Shown: positions 8,777 to 17,942, counted from the stretch's first letter. The stretch: DNA of 64,000 nucleotides from an uncultured Latescibacterota bacterium (GCA_958295495.1 OY282352.1:4596049-4660048); one strand, 5' to 3'. Notes: generated by a model not told the origin, from the letters alone. Numbers and translations are program-made.

Positions 8777-9751
8777 CTACTCGTCGGCGTCTAACAGGTG
8801 CCTGAAGGCTTCGAGCGTGGGCATCTGTATGGCCGCCCGATGCAACTGCTTGAGGTGCGGCACATCGTCGATAGCGGCTATGCGGTCCGCTAGAGGATGC
8901 GCCGTGCTCAGCCCAAAGCGAATCTCCAAGACTTCGACAATAGCTTCGAGCGTACTTTTTCTTTCGCCTTGCTCCATGCCTTGCTCTATGCCTTGCTCTA
9001 TGCCTTGTTCTATGCCTTGTTCTATGCCTTGCTCCATGCCTTGCTCCATGCCTTGCTCTATGCCTTGCTCTATGATGTATTGGGCAAACGATGACTCGCG
9101 CATAATCGCGTCCATGAGACCCTCCTCGGATAGAATACTACGAATGGTGGCCGACCCATACTCCAACCCACTCAAGATAGCCAAGCCCCCCAAAAGGTCA
9201 ACTTTAACCGCATCGGCCAACACCACCGCCTCGGTCGCCTGAACGCACCGACGCAACCACGCTTTTGCATCTAATCCGGCCGGCCGCTGCATCAACGGCG
9301 CAAACGGCAGCAAGCCCGCAGGCCCCTCGTCGAGCATGCGTTGGCCTTCGAGTTCACTCAGCCGAATCACTTGGTATTGCACCAACACGCGGAAGCCGTG
9401 CCGCTCTTGGAGGTAATGTCCCGGATCACGCCGGCCGGCCGCTGGGCGCAGATAGATGACGATGGAGCAGAACGGCAGGCCGTACTGCTCGATGCCGCGC
9501 CCGACATAGCCGGCCATGCGGCGGGGCATGGGTGGGCTACTATCGGTGGTTTGAAATTCGTGATGGACCAACGCCTCCTCGCCGCCGAGGCGTACGCGGA
9601 TAAGGCTGTCGGTGCGGTGGGTTTCGACGGTGGGTTGCTCGGTGTCGATGATGTCGAGCACCTCGAGGTCGTCGCGTTGCAGGGCGAAGCGGACGAAGTC
9701 GGCCGGGTAGGTGTGGATGAGGTGCTTGGCGATGGTATCAAATTCGGCCAT
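8777..9751 (-). CDS. Rpn-family recombination-promoting nuclease / putative transposase (PD-(D/E)XK)
   Basis: 324 aa from MAEFDTIAKHLIHTYPADFV. The N-terminal region carries the Rpn/YhgA-type nuclease signature (RTDSLIRVRLGGEEALVHHEFQ..., with acidic residues and a core E-F-Q), followed by YVGRGIEQYGLPFCSIVIYL and an RLSELEG stretch. Near the C-terminus nine consecutive EQG(I/M) units are encoded by a 12-bp tandem repeat, a common feature of this family. The start was chosen because the upstream extension is proline-rich and implausible. Members promote RecA-independent recombination or act as phage-defence-related nucleases. The neighbourhood also contains small inverted-repeat elements. Confidence 0.8.
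   Translation of the reverse strand: MAEFDTIAKHLIHTYPADFVRFALQRDDLEVLDIIDTEQPTVETHRTDSLIRVRLGGEEALVHHEFQTTDSSPPMPRRMAGYVGRGIEQYGLPFCSIVIYLRPAAGRRDPGHYLQERHGFRVLVQYQVIRLSELEGQRMLDEGPAGLLPFAPLMQRPAGLDAKAWLRRCVQATEAVVLADAVKVDLLGGLAILSGLEYGSATIRSILSEEGLMDAIMRESSFAQYIIEQGIEQGMEQGMEQGIEQGIEQGIEQGIEQGMEQGERKSTLEAIVEVLEIRFGLSTAHPLADRIAAIDDVPHLKQLHRAAIQMPTLEAFRHLLDADE
8966..9073. repeat. 12-bp tandem repeat, nine units, inside the Rpn gene
   Basis: Nine contiguous copies of GCCTTGCTCTAT with C/T changes at two positions, encoding repeated EQG(I/M) on the minus strand. The unit is a multiple of three, so copy-number changes preserve the frame. It is a likely variable-number tract. Confidence 0.9.
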
Positions 9752-10179
9752 AAGCCATGCCTTGGATAGGGGAGACCACAGGGCCGTTCCACGGGGAGCC
9801 GACCGCGTAACGTTTGTTCCTACGGCCTTGCAATATCCATGCCAAGGCGGTAGCACAGGGGGGCGGATGGGGCGGGGCGGGGTTCGACTGTATCGGGCGC
9901 GACACATAGATGACACCTTTAGGGACTAGACCGACCCGGAAGTCCAAAAGATGCGAGCAACGCACCCCCTGTTTTGCGGCCCTGTATGCGGCCTGTCGCT
10001 ATGGCGACACAAGCGATCGGCTGTCGGCTGCAATGCTGAACTTTCGTCCGTGCCCCTACTTCAATCGCAACAGCTCAATTTCGACTGTCGATTCTGCGCG
10101 GCCAACCAGCCAACTTGCCCTCCACCCCAAGGAGCCCTGCGGCCCGACGCGAGGTTTAAGACCGATCTGACTTTTTAGT

Positions 10180-10220
10180 GTCCTAATCATCCCCTTCTCT
10201 TGGGGGCGACTTATTAGGAC
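10180..10220. repeat. Inverted repeat GTCCTAAT/ATTAGGAC
   Basis: Eight-bp arms at 10180-10187 and 10213-10220 enclose CCCC and GGGGG tracts that can pair as an inner stem. It could form an extended hairpin between two minus-strand genes; a terminator or remnant element end are both possible. Confidence 0.45.
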
Positions 10221-10263
10221 AGACGATCAGCAAAACGGGTTAAGACCGCCTCTTAGGAGAATA

Positions 10264-10350
10264 ACTGAGGTTACGCATAGGCCCCTAGGTATGGGATGCT
10301 GTCTCGCCTTCAGGCGTGAACAACATCCCATACCCGTACGTAACGTCAGT
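10264..10350. mobile_element. MITE-like 87-bp element with ACTGAGGTTACG termini
   Basis: The ends ACTGAGGTTACG (10264-10275) and CGTAACGTCAGT (10339-10350) are inverted repeats with one mismatch. Inside, GGTATGGGATG (10288-10298) pairs perfectly with CATCCCATACC (10324-10334), around a CGCC-TTCA-GGCG stem-loop, so nearly the whole element can fold. Related ends recur at 8757, 11757, 11770 and 11992. No coding capacity. A non-autonomous transposable element or dispersed palindromic repeat is inferred. Confidence 0.6.
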
Positions 10351-10367
10351 AGATAAGTTTGGTCCGG

Positions 10368-11231
10368 TTACATCCCGTAGAACAGAAAAGCGTGCCGCAC
10401 TTGAGAGTTAAAAAATGCCTCTACCGGCCGCCACACCACCCACTCCGGATCCCAGACGAGACGAAAAAAGCACGGCGTGCGCCTTGGCCCTTTCTCGAAG
10501 TCGGCGGACTCCTCGGGCTCTTCGTCGATGAACATGAATTGGGCAAAGACCCGCGTCTCGCCCGCTTGTAGCTGCTGGGCAACGGCTTGCTGGAGGGGGA
10601 GTTTGTTGCTGTACACGACCCCGGGAATCATGCCGTGAGTTTGGGCGTAGTCTTGATAGCTGGTGTATTCGTCTTGCACGGCAAACGCGGTAAACGCGCT
10701 GTGGAGAAAGGACGCCTTCTCGAAGTAGTAATCGCGCCCGTTTGATTCGAGTGTTTCCCGGTGCATGGCTTGGAGAAAGTCCCTGGGCGTATCGCCTTTT
10801 AGGAAACCTCGGCGTTCGCTGTTCATATAGGCTATTACCTGCTTCATCAAGTCGTGGTCAACACCGCCGCGCATGTAGAACGCAATGGCAAGGCTGTCGT
10901 TGCCCGAGGCCGAAAAGGCGACCAAGAGTTCGTAGAGCCAAGCGCGCAGACCGGCTTCTTGCTCGGGGGTCAGGGCGATGTCCGACTCAATGGGTATGGC
11001 CGCTATGGCCTGTTGCAACTCAGCTCCGGCCTCGATTTTCATCATCTCTAGGCTGTTGATGTGGTCGAGGTGGGCTTGCAGGCCGGCGTCATCGGACGCA
11101 AAGCCGCCGTACTGGGGCTTAGGCTCGGCAGCGTCCGTGCTGGCGACACTTTCTTGTGCTATGCCCGCAGATTGAGCCAACCAAATGGCGACTAGGGCGA
11201 AGTACAGGGTTTGAATGGCTAAGGGTTTCAT
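10368..11231 (-). CDS. Secreted protein of unknown function
   Basis: 287 aa with a signal peptide (MKPLAIQTLYFALVAIWLAQSAGIAQE). AAGGAGAACACT precedes the ATG, a well-placed ribosome site. The mature protein is mainly helical with acidic stretches (DLMKQVIAYMNSERRGF, RDFLQAMHRETLESNGRDYYFEKASFLHSAFTAF), ending in a beta-rich tail (FFRLVWDPEWVVWRPVEAFFNSQ). No catalytic motif or named domain was recognised. It stands alone between gene-poor regions carrying MITE-like elements. Confidence 0.7.
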   Translation of the reverse strand: MKPLAIQTLYFALVAIWLAQSAGIAQESVASTDAAEPKPQYGGFASDDAGLQAHLDHINSLEMMKIEAGAELQQAIAAIPIESDIALTPEQEAGLRAWLYELLVAFSASGNDSLAIAFYMRGGVDHDLMKQVIAYMNSERRGFLKGDTPRDFLQAMHRETLESNGRDYYFEKASFLHSAFTAFAVQDEYTSYQDYAQTHGMIPGVVYSNKLPLQQAVAQQLQAGETRVFAQFMFIDEEPEESADFEKGPRRTPCFFRLVWDPEWVVWRPVEAFFNSQVRHAFLFYGM

Positions 11232-11728
11232 AGTGTTCTCCTTGTTTTTGATATGTTATTAGAGCGGCGAGCGGTCGGCTGACTGGCGACTAAGGCCGCG
11301 AGGCCAATGGCCGTTCGGATGATGTACAACTTCATAACGAACCTTTACTTGGGTTTGCTGAGTTTTCTCTCCGAGGTGAAGCACTGGGCACTAGGGCCAT
11401 CAAGGCCCAAACTAGCTTAGACGATGTGCTTCATAAGCGTTACCGCCTTTCTGTTGTAGATTGCTGCTTCTGTAGGCTATCGCAATCACCGTGCCAATGC
11501 GTGGCCAGCGGGCGACGATCGCGCCGCGTTCTTCGATTTTATAAATCCCAAGCATCTGATAAACAATACTTTATAAAAAGTAAGCTACGTTTTATCACCC
11601 ATCTCTCCGGCCCTTTGCTATGCTCGCTTGACGCCCTAAAAGTGCGCGGATATATCGCACAAGTGCGTCGAATCATCGCGCTAATGCGTCGAATCGTCGC
11701 ACGGACTAGTTGGTGCGGAATGGGAGGA

Positions 11729-11768
11729 GAGTAGTTACTATACCTAGGTGCCCGTACATAACATCAGT
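11729..11768. mobile_element. Short deletion derivative of the ACTGACGTTACG element
   Basis: The run from about 11729 resembles the 87-bp element at 10264-10350 without its internal hairpin: a degenerate left end (AGTAGTTACTAT), CCTAGGTGCCCGTA, then CATAACATCAGT, which differs from CGTAACGTCAGT at two positions. It abuts the next element with a single base between them. Confidence 0.4.
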
Positions 11769-11769
11769 A

Positions 11770-12007
11770 ACTGACGTTACGCACCCTCTGCCTTTGCCGA
11801 GCCGGCCCCTGCGAAGGCAGGGGGGCCGCTTCTTACGCCCGCTTGGTGCAGGGTGCGGCCTTGGTGTCATGCCGGCGAAAGCAGGCATCTAGGCAAGGCC
11901 CGTTTAAGGCTAGGGCGCTGGACTGGATTCTCGCGTGCGCGGGAATGACGACCTACCAACCGCCGCAAGCGACTGCCGCTACATCAGGCTGCGTAACGTC
12001 ATTCAGT
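11770..12007. mobile_element. MITE-like element enclosing a TGTCAT...AATGAC palindromic repeat
   Basis: It starts ACTGACGTTACG (11770-11781) and ends CGTAACGTCATTCAGT (11992-12007), where 4 bp interrupt the otherwise matching end. Inside is a GTCATGCCGGCGAAAGCAGG ... CTGGATTCTCGCGTGCGCGG-GAATGAC arrangement, the familiar inverted intergenic repeat seen in many proteobacterial and candidate-phylum genomes, plus a GCCCCTGC/GCAGGGGGGC dyad near 11805-11830. It looks like one repeat nested within another. No coding capacity. Confidence 0.5.
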
Positions 12008-12022
12008 AAGTAAGAAGGGAAG

Positions 12023-14743
12023 TTGCTGTTGCGACCAATGCTTGGAATGTGCGGCTTCCTGCTCGGCCTTGCGGTCGTCGGCGACAGTGCCGCTCAGGTC
12101 GAGTACGGCAATCGGCTGGGATTGCAGCAGGGCGCCAAAGCCCGGCTGGCGACGCTAAGCCCGGAGGTGTATCTGGCCGCGCTGGACCCGGCCGTGCGGC
12201 GCTGGTACGTGCCGCAGGAACTATACGGCGAATACCGCTGGCGGCAGTGGCAGTACACCAATCGGGCGCGGCTGCCGTACCGGCGCTACGTGGAAGTCGA
12301 TCTGCAGGGGGATTACTTCTACGATTTGTATGGCAATTATCTGACCCAAGGCTGGCTGGTGTTCAACACCGCGCAGACGCGCCCGCAGGAGGCGGGCAGC
12401 ACCCTGTTCAAGACGGATGTGTTCGAGCGGTGGTTCAATCAACTGGTGATCGCCGGAGACCGCAAGGGCCAGTACCACTACGCCCTGACGGTGAGCAACA
12501 ATCTGCGCACGACCTTGACGCCGCTGGCCTTTTCCAAGCCGCGCTTGAACGGATTCCAATTGGACTTGGCCACGGACAAGTATCAAGTGACCTTCCTGCA
12601 TTCGCTGATCTCAGGGCCTAGGGCCATCCAAGAGACGGAGCGGGCCTTTACGGACGCCACGTCTTTGGCGGGAGGTCGTTTTGCGGCGCAGGTGGGCGAT
12701 TTCGTGGAGGTGGGTTTGCACGCGGTCAGTGCCCACCAGACCAATAGTGTGGCGGGCGAACTCGTGGAGACCTTGCACAAAGGCTCCCTGACCAACCAAC
12801 AAAACCAGACGGTCGCGCAGATCGAGATCCTCTTGCGCGACGACTCGCCGGAGGACGGCCGCGGCGGCGCGGCCTTTTTCCCGGACGCCTCGGACGTGAT
12901 CATTACCTACCGCGACGGCACCGCGGAGCAAGGTCGGGACATCCGCTTTGGTCCGGTGATTGAAGGGGGGCTGGAGCGGCGGGGGTTTCTCAGCGCGGAT
13001 GGCGGCGAGCAAATCAGCCTGCTCTACGACTTTGACAGTGCGTCGTTTGTCAACCGGGCGGCAGCCGACAAGTCCGAGATTGTCGCAGTGGAATTCCGGC
13101 TGGTGCTGGCCAATGACTACGAGGTCTGGATGAGTTCCGACCGCCAGCTAGGGCTCCGCGATCCGGGCGAGGGGGTGCGGGGGCTGGGCGAAGAGGGCTT
13201 TACCCGGCTCGACGTAGCGCCGACGGAAAACCCCTTTTTTATGCTGGTGTCTCAGGCGTCGGGCAATGTGCAGGACATCTCCAATTTGGGCGTGGTCAGC
13301 TTTGCCTACGGCCTGCCCACCGCCACCACCGTGGCCGGCGGCACCCTTCGGGTGCAGGACCTGCTCGGGTTCGACGTGTACGGCGAATACGACTTGAGCT
13401 GGAGTTGGCGTCAATACCCCAACGTGGCCGCGGAAACCCACGCAGCCTCAGCCGGGATTAGAGGACGCCCCAGCGCTCCAGCTTGGATGCTCAATGTACG
13501 CAAGTTTTGGACGCCGTTTTTGGTGTTCGGCGAGGTGTATTCCATGGACCCGCGCTACAACACCCAAGCCTTTGTCACCACGACCTCGGGTCTCGACTAC
13601 GCCCGGCAGGGCAACCGCTTTGATCTGGTCGAAGACAACGACGACCAAGATCGCTTCCCCGATGCCTTGCGCGCCGATTTTCTGGTTGACGACCGACAGG
13701 TCTTTCCCGGCTGGGATCTGAACAACGACTTGGTGCCCGACTTCAACCAAAACGACAACCGCGTCAAGACCAATGCCATCCCCGACTACCAAGAGCCCTT
13801 CCTGCGCTTCCAAGTGGACCGGCCCGAGTTCCTCTTTGGCGTAGATATGAACCACAACTTTTGGGTCGATCTGTACGAAAACGACACCGAGCCGGACTAT
13901 CCCTATCGCCGCGATCAGGCCGGTTTCAATGTCTATGGCGGGGCGGGGCTAGGTCGGCACTGGCAGCTCAAGGTTGGGGCCTTGCGCGAGGAACAGATCG
14001 CAGCCGACCGCCAGAATCACAGTACCTACGTGCAGGTAGGCTACGAGCGGGTGTGGCCGGATTGGGGCCGGGTGCGGCTGTTTGAAATGAGCCAACTGGT
14101 CGCGGACGACATTCCCAATCCGCTCTTGCAGTGGCAGCCAGACAACACCTTGCGGGGCGGACAATTGGCCCATTTGCCCGATCCGCTGTTGGCGCGGGAT
14201 ACGTGGGTCAATCAGCTCTTTGTCGGCCACAGTCTGACCGGCGAAAACCTCCAGGTGATGAGCAAGCTCAACTCGGTGTATTTCCGGCAGTTGATGGGCG
14301 CAGAGCGCCGCCAACAGTACGCCCTAGCGCGGTCGGACTTTTTTTGGGGCTTGATCAACAAGGCGAGCTACCGCTACGCTTGGCGGGGCGTGATCGTGGA
14401 GCCGCGCTGGAAGAGCGAATGGGTGCAACAGAGTCGGTCGCTGTTTGACCAAGCCAAGCAAACGACGCTGCTGGAGTTGGTTGCGGTGTTGTTGGAGACC
14501 CGGCTTTTGTCGGCAACCAAGGTGCAAGCCGGGGTGGAGTACGCGTTTTTCGACGATTTAGACCGGGATACCGAGGATTTTAACTCGCTGAGTTGGGCTT
14601 TCCAGTTGGCGACGGAATCGGCCTATCTAGGGTATCGGATCCAAGCGCTAGCGGGCTTTGTGGTGGAGCGCAAAAATTTTGCCGCGGCCGCGGCTCTCAC
14701 AGCCACCCAGAGCTTCGTCACCCTCTACGCCGGCTTGCAATAG
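12023..14743 (+). CDS. Large outer-membrane beta-barrel-like protein
   Basis: 906 aa. N-terminal signal peptide (MLGMCGFLLGLAVVGDSAAQ). AGAAGGGA sits 4 nt before a TTG at 12023; an ATG five codons in (12038) is the alternative start. The sequence is dominated by alternating aromatic/polar strands (YRWRQWQYTNRARLPYRRY, WQLKVGALREEQIAADRQN, YRYAWRGVIVEPRWKSEW) and ends with repeated strand-like segments, consistent with a large barrel. An Asp/Asn-rich insert around residues 535-620 (DNDDQDRFPDAL, WDLNNDLVPDFNQNDNR, DMNHNFWVD) resembles calcium-binding type 3 thrombospondin or EF-hand loops. Proteins of this type recur in candidate FCB phyla. Function unknown; surface or transport role inferred. 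Confidence 0.7.
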   Translation: MLLRPMLGMCGFLLGLAVVGDSAAQVEYGNRLGLQQGAKARLATLSPEVYLAALDPAVRRWYVPQELYGEYRWRQWQYTNRARLPYRRYVEVDLQGDYFYDLYGNYLTQGWLVFNTAQTRPQEAGSTLFKTDVFERWFNQLVIAGDRKGQYHYALTVSNNLRTTLTPLAFSKPRLNGFQLDLATDKYQVTFLHSLISGPRAIQETERAFTDATSLAGGRFAAQVGDFVEVGLHAVSAHQTNSVAGELVETLHKGSLTNQQNQTVAQIEILLRDDSPEDGRGGAAFFPDASDVIITYRDGTAEQGRDIRFGPVIEGGLERRGFLSADGGEQISLLYDFDSASFVNRAAADKSEIVAVEFRLVLANDYEVWMSSDRQLGLRDPGEGVRGLGEEGFTRLDVAPTENPFFMLVSQASGNVQDISNLGVVSFAYGLPTATTVAGGTLRVQDLLGFDVYGEYDLSWSWRQYPNVAAETHAASAGIRGRPSAPAWMLNVRKFWTPFLVFGEVYSMDPRYNTQAFVTTTSGLDYARQGNRFDLVEDNDDQDRFPDALRADFLVDDRQVFPGWDLNNDLVPDFNQNDNRVKTNAIPDYQEPFLRFQVDRPEFLFGVDMNHNFWVDLYENDTEPDYPYRRDQAGFNVYGGAGLGRHWQLKVGALREEQIAADRQNHSTYVQVGYERVWPDWGRVRLFEMSQLVADDIPNPLLQWQPDNTLRGGQLAHLPDPLLARDTWVNQLFVGHSLTGENLQVMSKLNSVYFRQLMGAERRQQYALARSDFFWGLINKASYRYAWRGVIVEPRWKSEWVQQSRSLFDQAKQTTLLELVAVLLETRLLSATKVQAGVEYAFFDDLDRDTEDFNSLSWAFQLATESAYLGYRIQALAGFVVERKNFAAAAALTATQSFVTLYAGLQ

Positions 14744-14762
14744 GTCGAGACACCTGCTGCAC

Positions 14763-15908
14763 TTAGCGCACCCCTTCCTCCCAAGACGGCAAGCTCAAAC
14801 CGTCCTGATCCCAGACAATTTCGCCGGCCCGCAAAGTCATGCGGCCCTCTATTTTTTGGCTGCCTTGCAGGGTGCTGCGGGTGGCATCGACAAAGCCAAA
14901 GCGGCCTTCGCGTACGGCCAGCACCGCTACATCGGCTTCAGCACCTACGCTCAGGTGCCCCAATTCGGGCCGGCGGATGACTTCGGCGGGGCGTTGGGTC
15001 GAGCGGTAGATGACCTCTTGCAGCGGCATTCCGAGGGCCAGCATTTTAGACATGGTGATATTCATGGTGGCATTGGGCAGCAGGCGGCTGCGGCGGTGCA
15101 GGTCGGTGCTGATGGTATCGGGCGGGAAGCCTTGGGCCATGGCCGGTACGGCAATGTGGAAGCGGAAGGAGGCGTTGCCGTGGCCCAAGTCGAAAATCAC
15201 GCCGCGCTCCCTCGCCTGCCAGACAAAGTCGAAAATGCGGTCGTCGTCGTCGAGCATGGGCGTGCGCGTGGAGTAGCAGTGGGTGTGGATGTCGCCGGGG
15301 CTGTAGCGGGCGAGCAACTCGGGGTACGTGCGGGTGGGCTTGGGCGAGAAATCGACCATGACAATGGTGCCGGCCCGCCGCGCGGCCTCAATGGCCCCGC
15401 CGGTTGACTCCCAGCCCGGCCCGCCAAAATGGGCCGACTTGACTCCGACGATGTGCTCACAGTAGCACTCGACTGTTGCAGCGCAGGGAATGGGGTCCAT
15501 ATCGGTGGTGTCCTGCTCTGGGGGGCCGGTCATGCCAGCACCGACGATGTTGACAAAGGCGAGGACGCGGGTGATGGACGGGTCGATGATGGTCTCTTTG
15601 AAATGTGCAAAGTCCTCGTACCCAGCGCCGCCCGTATCGACGCAGGTGGTGACTCCGTGCGGCAGGTTGTGGGGGTCGGGGAAGAGCCAAGCGTCAAAGC
15701 CGCCGTACACGTGCAGGTGGATGTCGATGAGGCCGGGGGTTATATAGAGGCCGGCGACATTGGCTTGTCGTTGTGCGGTGCCGGGCAATTGCGGCCCTAC
15801 GGCGGCAATTTTGCCGTCTTTGATGGCGAGGTCGGCCGGGCCGTCCATGTTGTTTTTGGGGTCGATGAGGTGGCCGTTTTTGAGTAGGACATCGTAGGGT
15901 GGGGCCAT
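14763..15908 (-). CDS. Amidohydrolase/deacetylase-family metallohydrolase
   Basis: 381 aa, TIM-barrel amidohydrolase superfamily, close in layout to dihydroorotase-like/deacetylase enzymes. Metal ligands are visible: H64 and H66 in GLIDIHLHVYGG, a candidate bridging lysine K157 in IVGVKSAHFGG, H208 or H210 in GDIHTHCYST, H243 in DLGHGNASF, and the catalytic D269 in ISTDLH. The N- and C-terminal strands form the usual composite beta domain (MAPPYDVLLKNGHLIDP; GAEADVAVL). It probably hydrolyses a cyclic amide or N-acyl/deamidation substrate; the substrate is not evident. It is transcribed in the same direction as the epimerase gene upstream (65-bp gap), possibly as an operon. Confidence 0.85.
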   Translation of the reverse strand: MAPPYDVLLKNGHLIDPKNNMDGPADLAIKDGKIAAVGPQLPGTAQRQANVAGLYITPGLIDIHLHVYGGFDAWLFPDPHNLPHGVTTCVDTGGAGYEDFAHFKETIIDPSITRVLAFVNIVGAGMTGPPEQDTTDMDPIPCAATVECYCEHIVGVKSAHFGGPGWESTGGAIEAARRAGTIVMVDFSPKPTRTYPELLARYSPGDIHTHCYSTRTPMLDDDDRIFDFVWQARERGVIFDLGHGNASFRFHIAVPAMAQGFPPDTISTDLHRRSRLLPNATMNITMSKMLALGMPLQEVIYRSTQRPAEVIRRPELGHLSVGAEADVAVLAVREGRFGFVDATRSTLQGSQKIEGRMTLRAGEIVWDQDGLSLPSWEEGVR

Positions 15909-15973
15909 GGTGCTCCTTTGGGGATTGCTGGGTGAGGAGGATGGTTTTCCGAGGCGTTGAGCAAGGTCTGCTG

Positions 15974-16717
15974 TCAGTGGCTGGGGAAGTGGCCTTGGTA
16001 CTCTAGACCTAGTAGCTCCCGAGACCGGGCCACATTGCAGTACTTATCCGCGTCTGGGTGACTGGCCGTGTGCATAATGTCGAACTCGATAGTCTCAGAG
16101 GTGAGTGCCAAGTGGCAGGCCTCCGCCAGATCGTGCCGGCAGACCCAGCTAACGCCGCCGCGGGCGGGGTGGCCGTCTCGACTGATGCCGAGTCTGCTGT
16201 CGCCGATGCTACAGGGTCGGAAAACGATGATCCGCAGGCCATGGGCGTCGTGGAACTGGCGGCACATTTCCTCCTGCAGGCGCTTTGAGATGCCGTACAG
16301 GCTTCCTTCCTTGCTACGCACCTCCGACGACAGGAAAAGGCCGCCTGGATGCTGCACGACGCAGGAACCCATCTGTACCACTCGTTTGAGTTGGTGCCGC
16401 CGGGCCGACTCTAGGACGTTCCACATGCCCTTGAGGTTGATGAGAAAGGGGTTCACATCAACCTCGGGCGGGTTTTCGTAGCCGAAGTAGGCGGCGAGAT
16501 GGACGACGCCGTCCATGCCTTCCAAAGTCCGGTGGACGGCGTGGAAATCGGCGATGTCCCCGTAGCGTTTTTCTCCCTCCCAGTCGCCGTCGAAGCGGCG
16601 GTACGTTGCCCACGCTTGGGGGCTGTAATCGAAGGCGCGTACTTGGTGGCGACCGGCGAAGTTTTCCAGCACGGCTCGGCCAACCCACCCGGCGGCACCC
16701 ATAATGGCCACTTTCAC
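15974..16717 (-). CDS. NAD(P)-dependent epimerase/dehydratase (extended SDR)
   Basis: About 247 aa with a Rossmann nucleotide-binding motif at the N-terminus (VAIMGAAGWVGRAVLENF), DGVVHLAAYFGYENPP, the catalytic Y-x-x-x-K in GSLYGISKRLQEEMC, and FRPCSIGDSRLG. The start was placed at GTG 16717 because GGAGG lies 7 nt before it; the ATG at 16723 is only 1-2 nt from that ribosome site. Members act on nucleotide-sugars or free sugar acids (uronate dehydrogenase-like enzymes have similar length). It diverges from the Gfo/Idh gene at 16902, and both likely serve sugar metabolism. Confidence 0.85.
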   Translation of the reverse strand: MKVAIMGAAGWVGRAVLENFAGRHQVRAFDYSPQAWATYRRFDGDWEGEKRYGDIADFHAVHRTLEGMDGVVHLAAYFGYENPPEVDVNPFLINLKGMWNVLESARRHQLKRVVQMGSCVVQHPGGLFLSSEVRSKEGSLYGISKRLQEEMCRQFHDAHGLRIIVFRPCSIGDSRLGISRDGHPARGGVSWVCRHDLAEACHLALTSETIEFDIMHTASHPDADKYCNVARSRELLGLEYQGHFPSH

Positions 16718-16901
16718 GAGCATCCCTCCGCGATAAGGATTTTGGTTTTTTGGAAGGGTATTATAGCGGGCGGCCCTTCCTCGTTCAAGGCGGCTTGCCC
16801 TCTCCGTCCCTAGGGGTATAGATTGACCAGACCCGTTGGCGTCCTCCAGACGGGGGACAGCCCGCATCCACGCCTCAACAATACTCAGGAGTTTGTTACC
16901 T

Positions 16902-17942
16902 ATGACTGATTCGATCAAAATTGCCGTGCTGGGCATGGCCCACGACCACTTGTGGAGCAACCTCAAGGAACTGGCCGGCATGGAGGAAGCCCTGCTCGTG
17001 GGCGGTGCCGACCCCGACCCGGTGCTGCAGGACCGCTTCCGCCAGCGCACCGGCTGCGACCAAGTGTACGGCGAGTACGAAGCCCTGCTCGACGCGCAAA
17101 CCCCGGACGCGGCATTCGTCTTTTCGGCCACCGCCCACCACGCCCCCATCGTCGAGCTGTGTGCGGCCCGGGGCATCCACGCGATGGTCGAGAAACCCAT
17201 GGCCGCCACCCTCGAACAGGCCGACCGCATGTTGACCGCAGCCCAGCACCACCAGATTTGTCTGATGGTCAACTGGCCCACGGCTTGGTCGCGGCCGCTG
17301 CACACGGCTCACCGCCTAGTGCGGGAAGGGGCCATCGGGCAATTGTGGCAGCTCACTTGGCGCGGCGGCCACTGCGGCCCCGACGAGTTGGGCTGCTCGG
17401 ACGAATTTTGTGGCTTCCTCTTTGATCCCCAGCTCAACGGGGCCGGGGCCTTCAACGACTACGGCGGGTACGGCGCTAGCTTGTGCGTCCACTTCTTGGG
17501 CCGGCCCCACAGCGTCGTGGCCATGGCCGGCCGCCTACTCAAGACCCATTTGCCGGTTGACGACAACGGCATTATGGTGCTGCGCTATCCCCAGGCCCTG
17601 TGCCGCTTGGAAATGACTTGGACCGAAGCCGTGCCCCACGTGCCGCCCCACGACGTGGTGCTCTACGGCACCGAGGGGACTTTAGTGGTGGGGGACCAAG
17701 TGACCGCGTACACCCGCCAGAACCGGACGGGAGAGGCGGCGGAGCTCGACGAATTGCCCGCCACCCAGCGCGATGCCGCCACGCATTTCTTCCACTGCAT
17801 CCGCTCGGGCCAGTCGCCCCAAGGCACGACCAACGCTACCCAATCGCGCTACGCCCAGGAGATTATGGAAGCTGGCCTGCAGGCGGCTACTTCGGGTCTT
17901 GAAGTGAGCCTGCCCATCGAGGGCCATCTGTTCCGCGTATAA
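16902..17942 (+). CDS. Gfo/Idh/MocA-family oxidoreductase
   Basis: 346 aa. N-terminal Rossmann fold (IKIAVLGMAHDHLWSNL; the usual GxGxxG is replaced by GMAHDH, a known variation), then the EKPMA motif (AMVEKPMAATLEQADRM), where the lysine is the usual catalytic/cofactor residue. The C-terminal alpha/beta domain contains FNDYGGYGASLCVHFLG, in the place of the usual D-x-G-x-H-x-x-D substrate signature. AGGAG stands 10-11 nt before the ATG. Sugar or inositol-type dehydrogenase; substrate unknown. Divergent from the epimerase gene. Confidence 0.85.
   Translation: MTDSIKIAVLGMAHDHLWSNLKELAGMEEALLVGGADPDPVLQDRFRQRTGCDQVYGEYEALLDAQTPDAAFVFSATAHHAPIVELCAARGIHAMVEKPMAATLEQADRMLTAAQHHQICLMVNWPTAWSRPLHTAHRLVREGAIGQLWQLTWRGGHCGPDELGCSDEFCGFLFDPQLNGAGAFNDYGGYGASLCVHFLGRPHSVVAMAGRLLKTHLPVDDNGIMVLRYPQALCRLEMTWTEAVPHVPPHDVVLYGTEGTLVVGDQVTAYTRQNRTGEAAELDELPATQRDAATHFFHCIRSGQSPQGTTNATQSRYAQEIMEAGLQAATSGLEVSLPIEGHLFRV

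Larger units (their letters stand above)
9752..10367. other. Gene-poor region between Rpn and secreted protein genes
   Basis: No convincing gene in either strand over about 615 bp; short frames here have shadow-like composition. It holds an inverted repeat at 10180-10220 (GTCCTAAT ... ATTAGGAC with a C4/G4 inner pairing) and the 87-bp element at 10264-10350. A small dyad (TGTCGC...GCGACA) is near 9998-10013. Confidence 0.6.
11232..12022. other. Gene-poor region with repeat elements
   Basis: About 790 bp without a convincing gene. The left half (11232-11700) is AT-richer and contains short GTGCGTCGAATC-type repeats near 11660-11700. The right half holds two adjacent repeat elements (11729-11768 and 11770-12007). 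The promoter for the following barrel-like gene must be near its right end. Confidence 0.6.

Noticed and set aside
8966..9073. CRISPR-like periodicity
   Set aside because: The 12-bp units are contiguous without spacers and encode EQG repeats, so it is a coding tandem repeat, not a CRISPR array.
11426..11734. 102-codon plus-strand frame in the gene-poor region
   Set aside because: Composition is unlike a protein, no ribosome site and it runs through repeat sequence.
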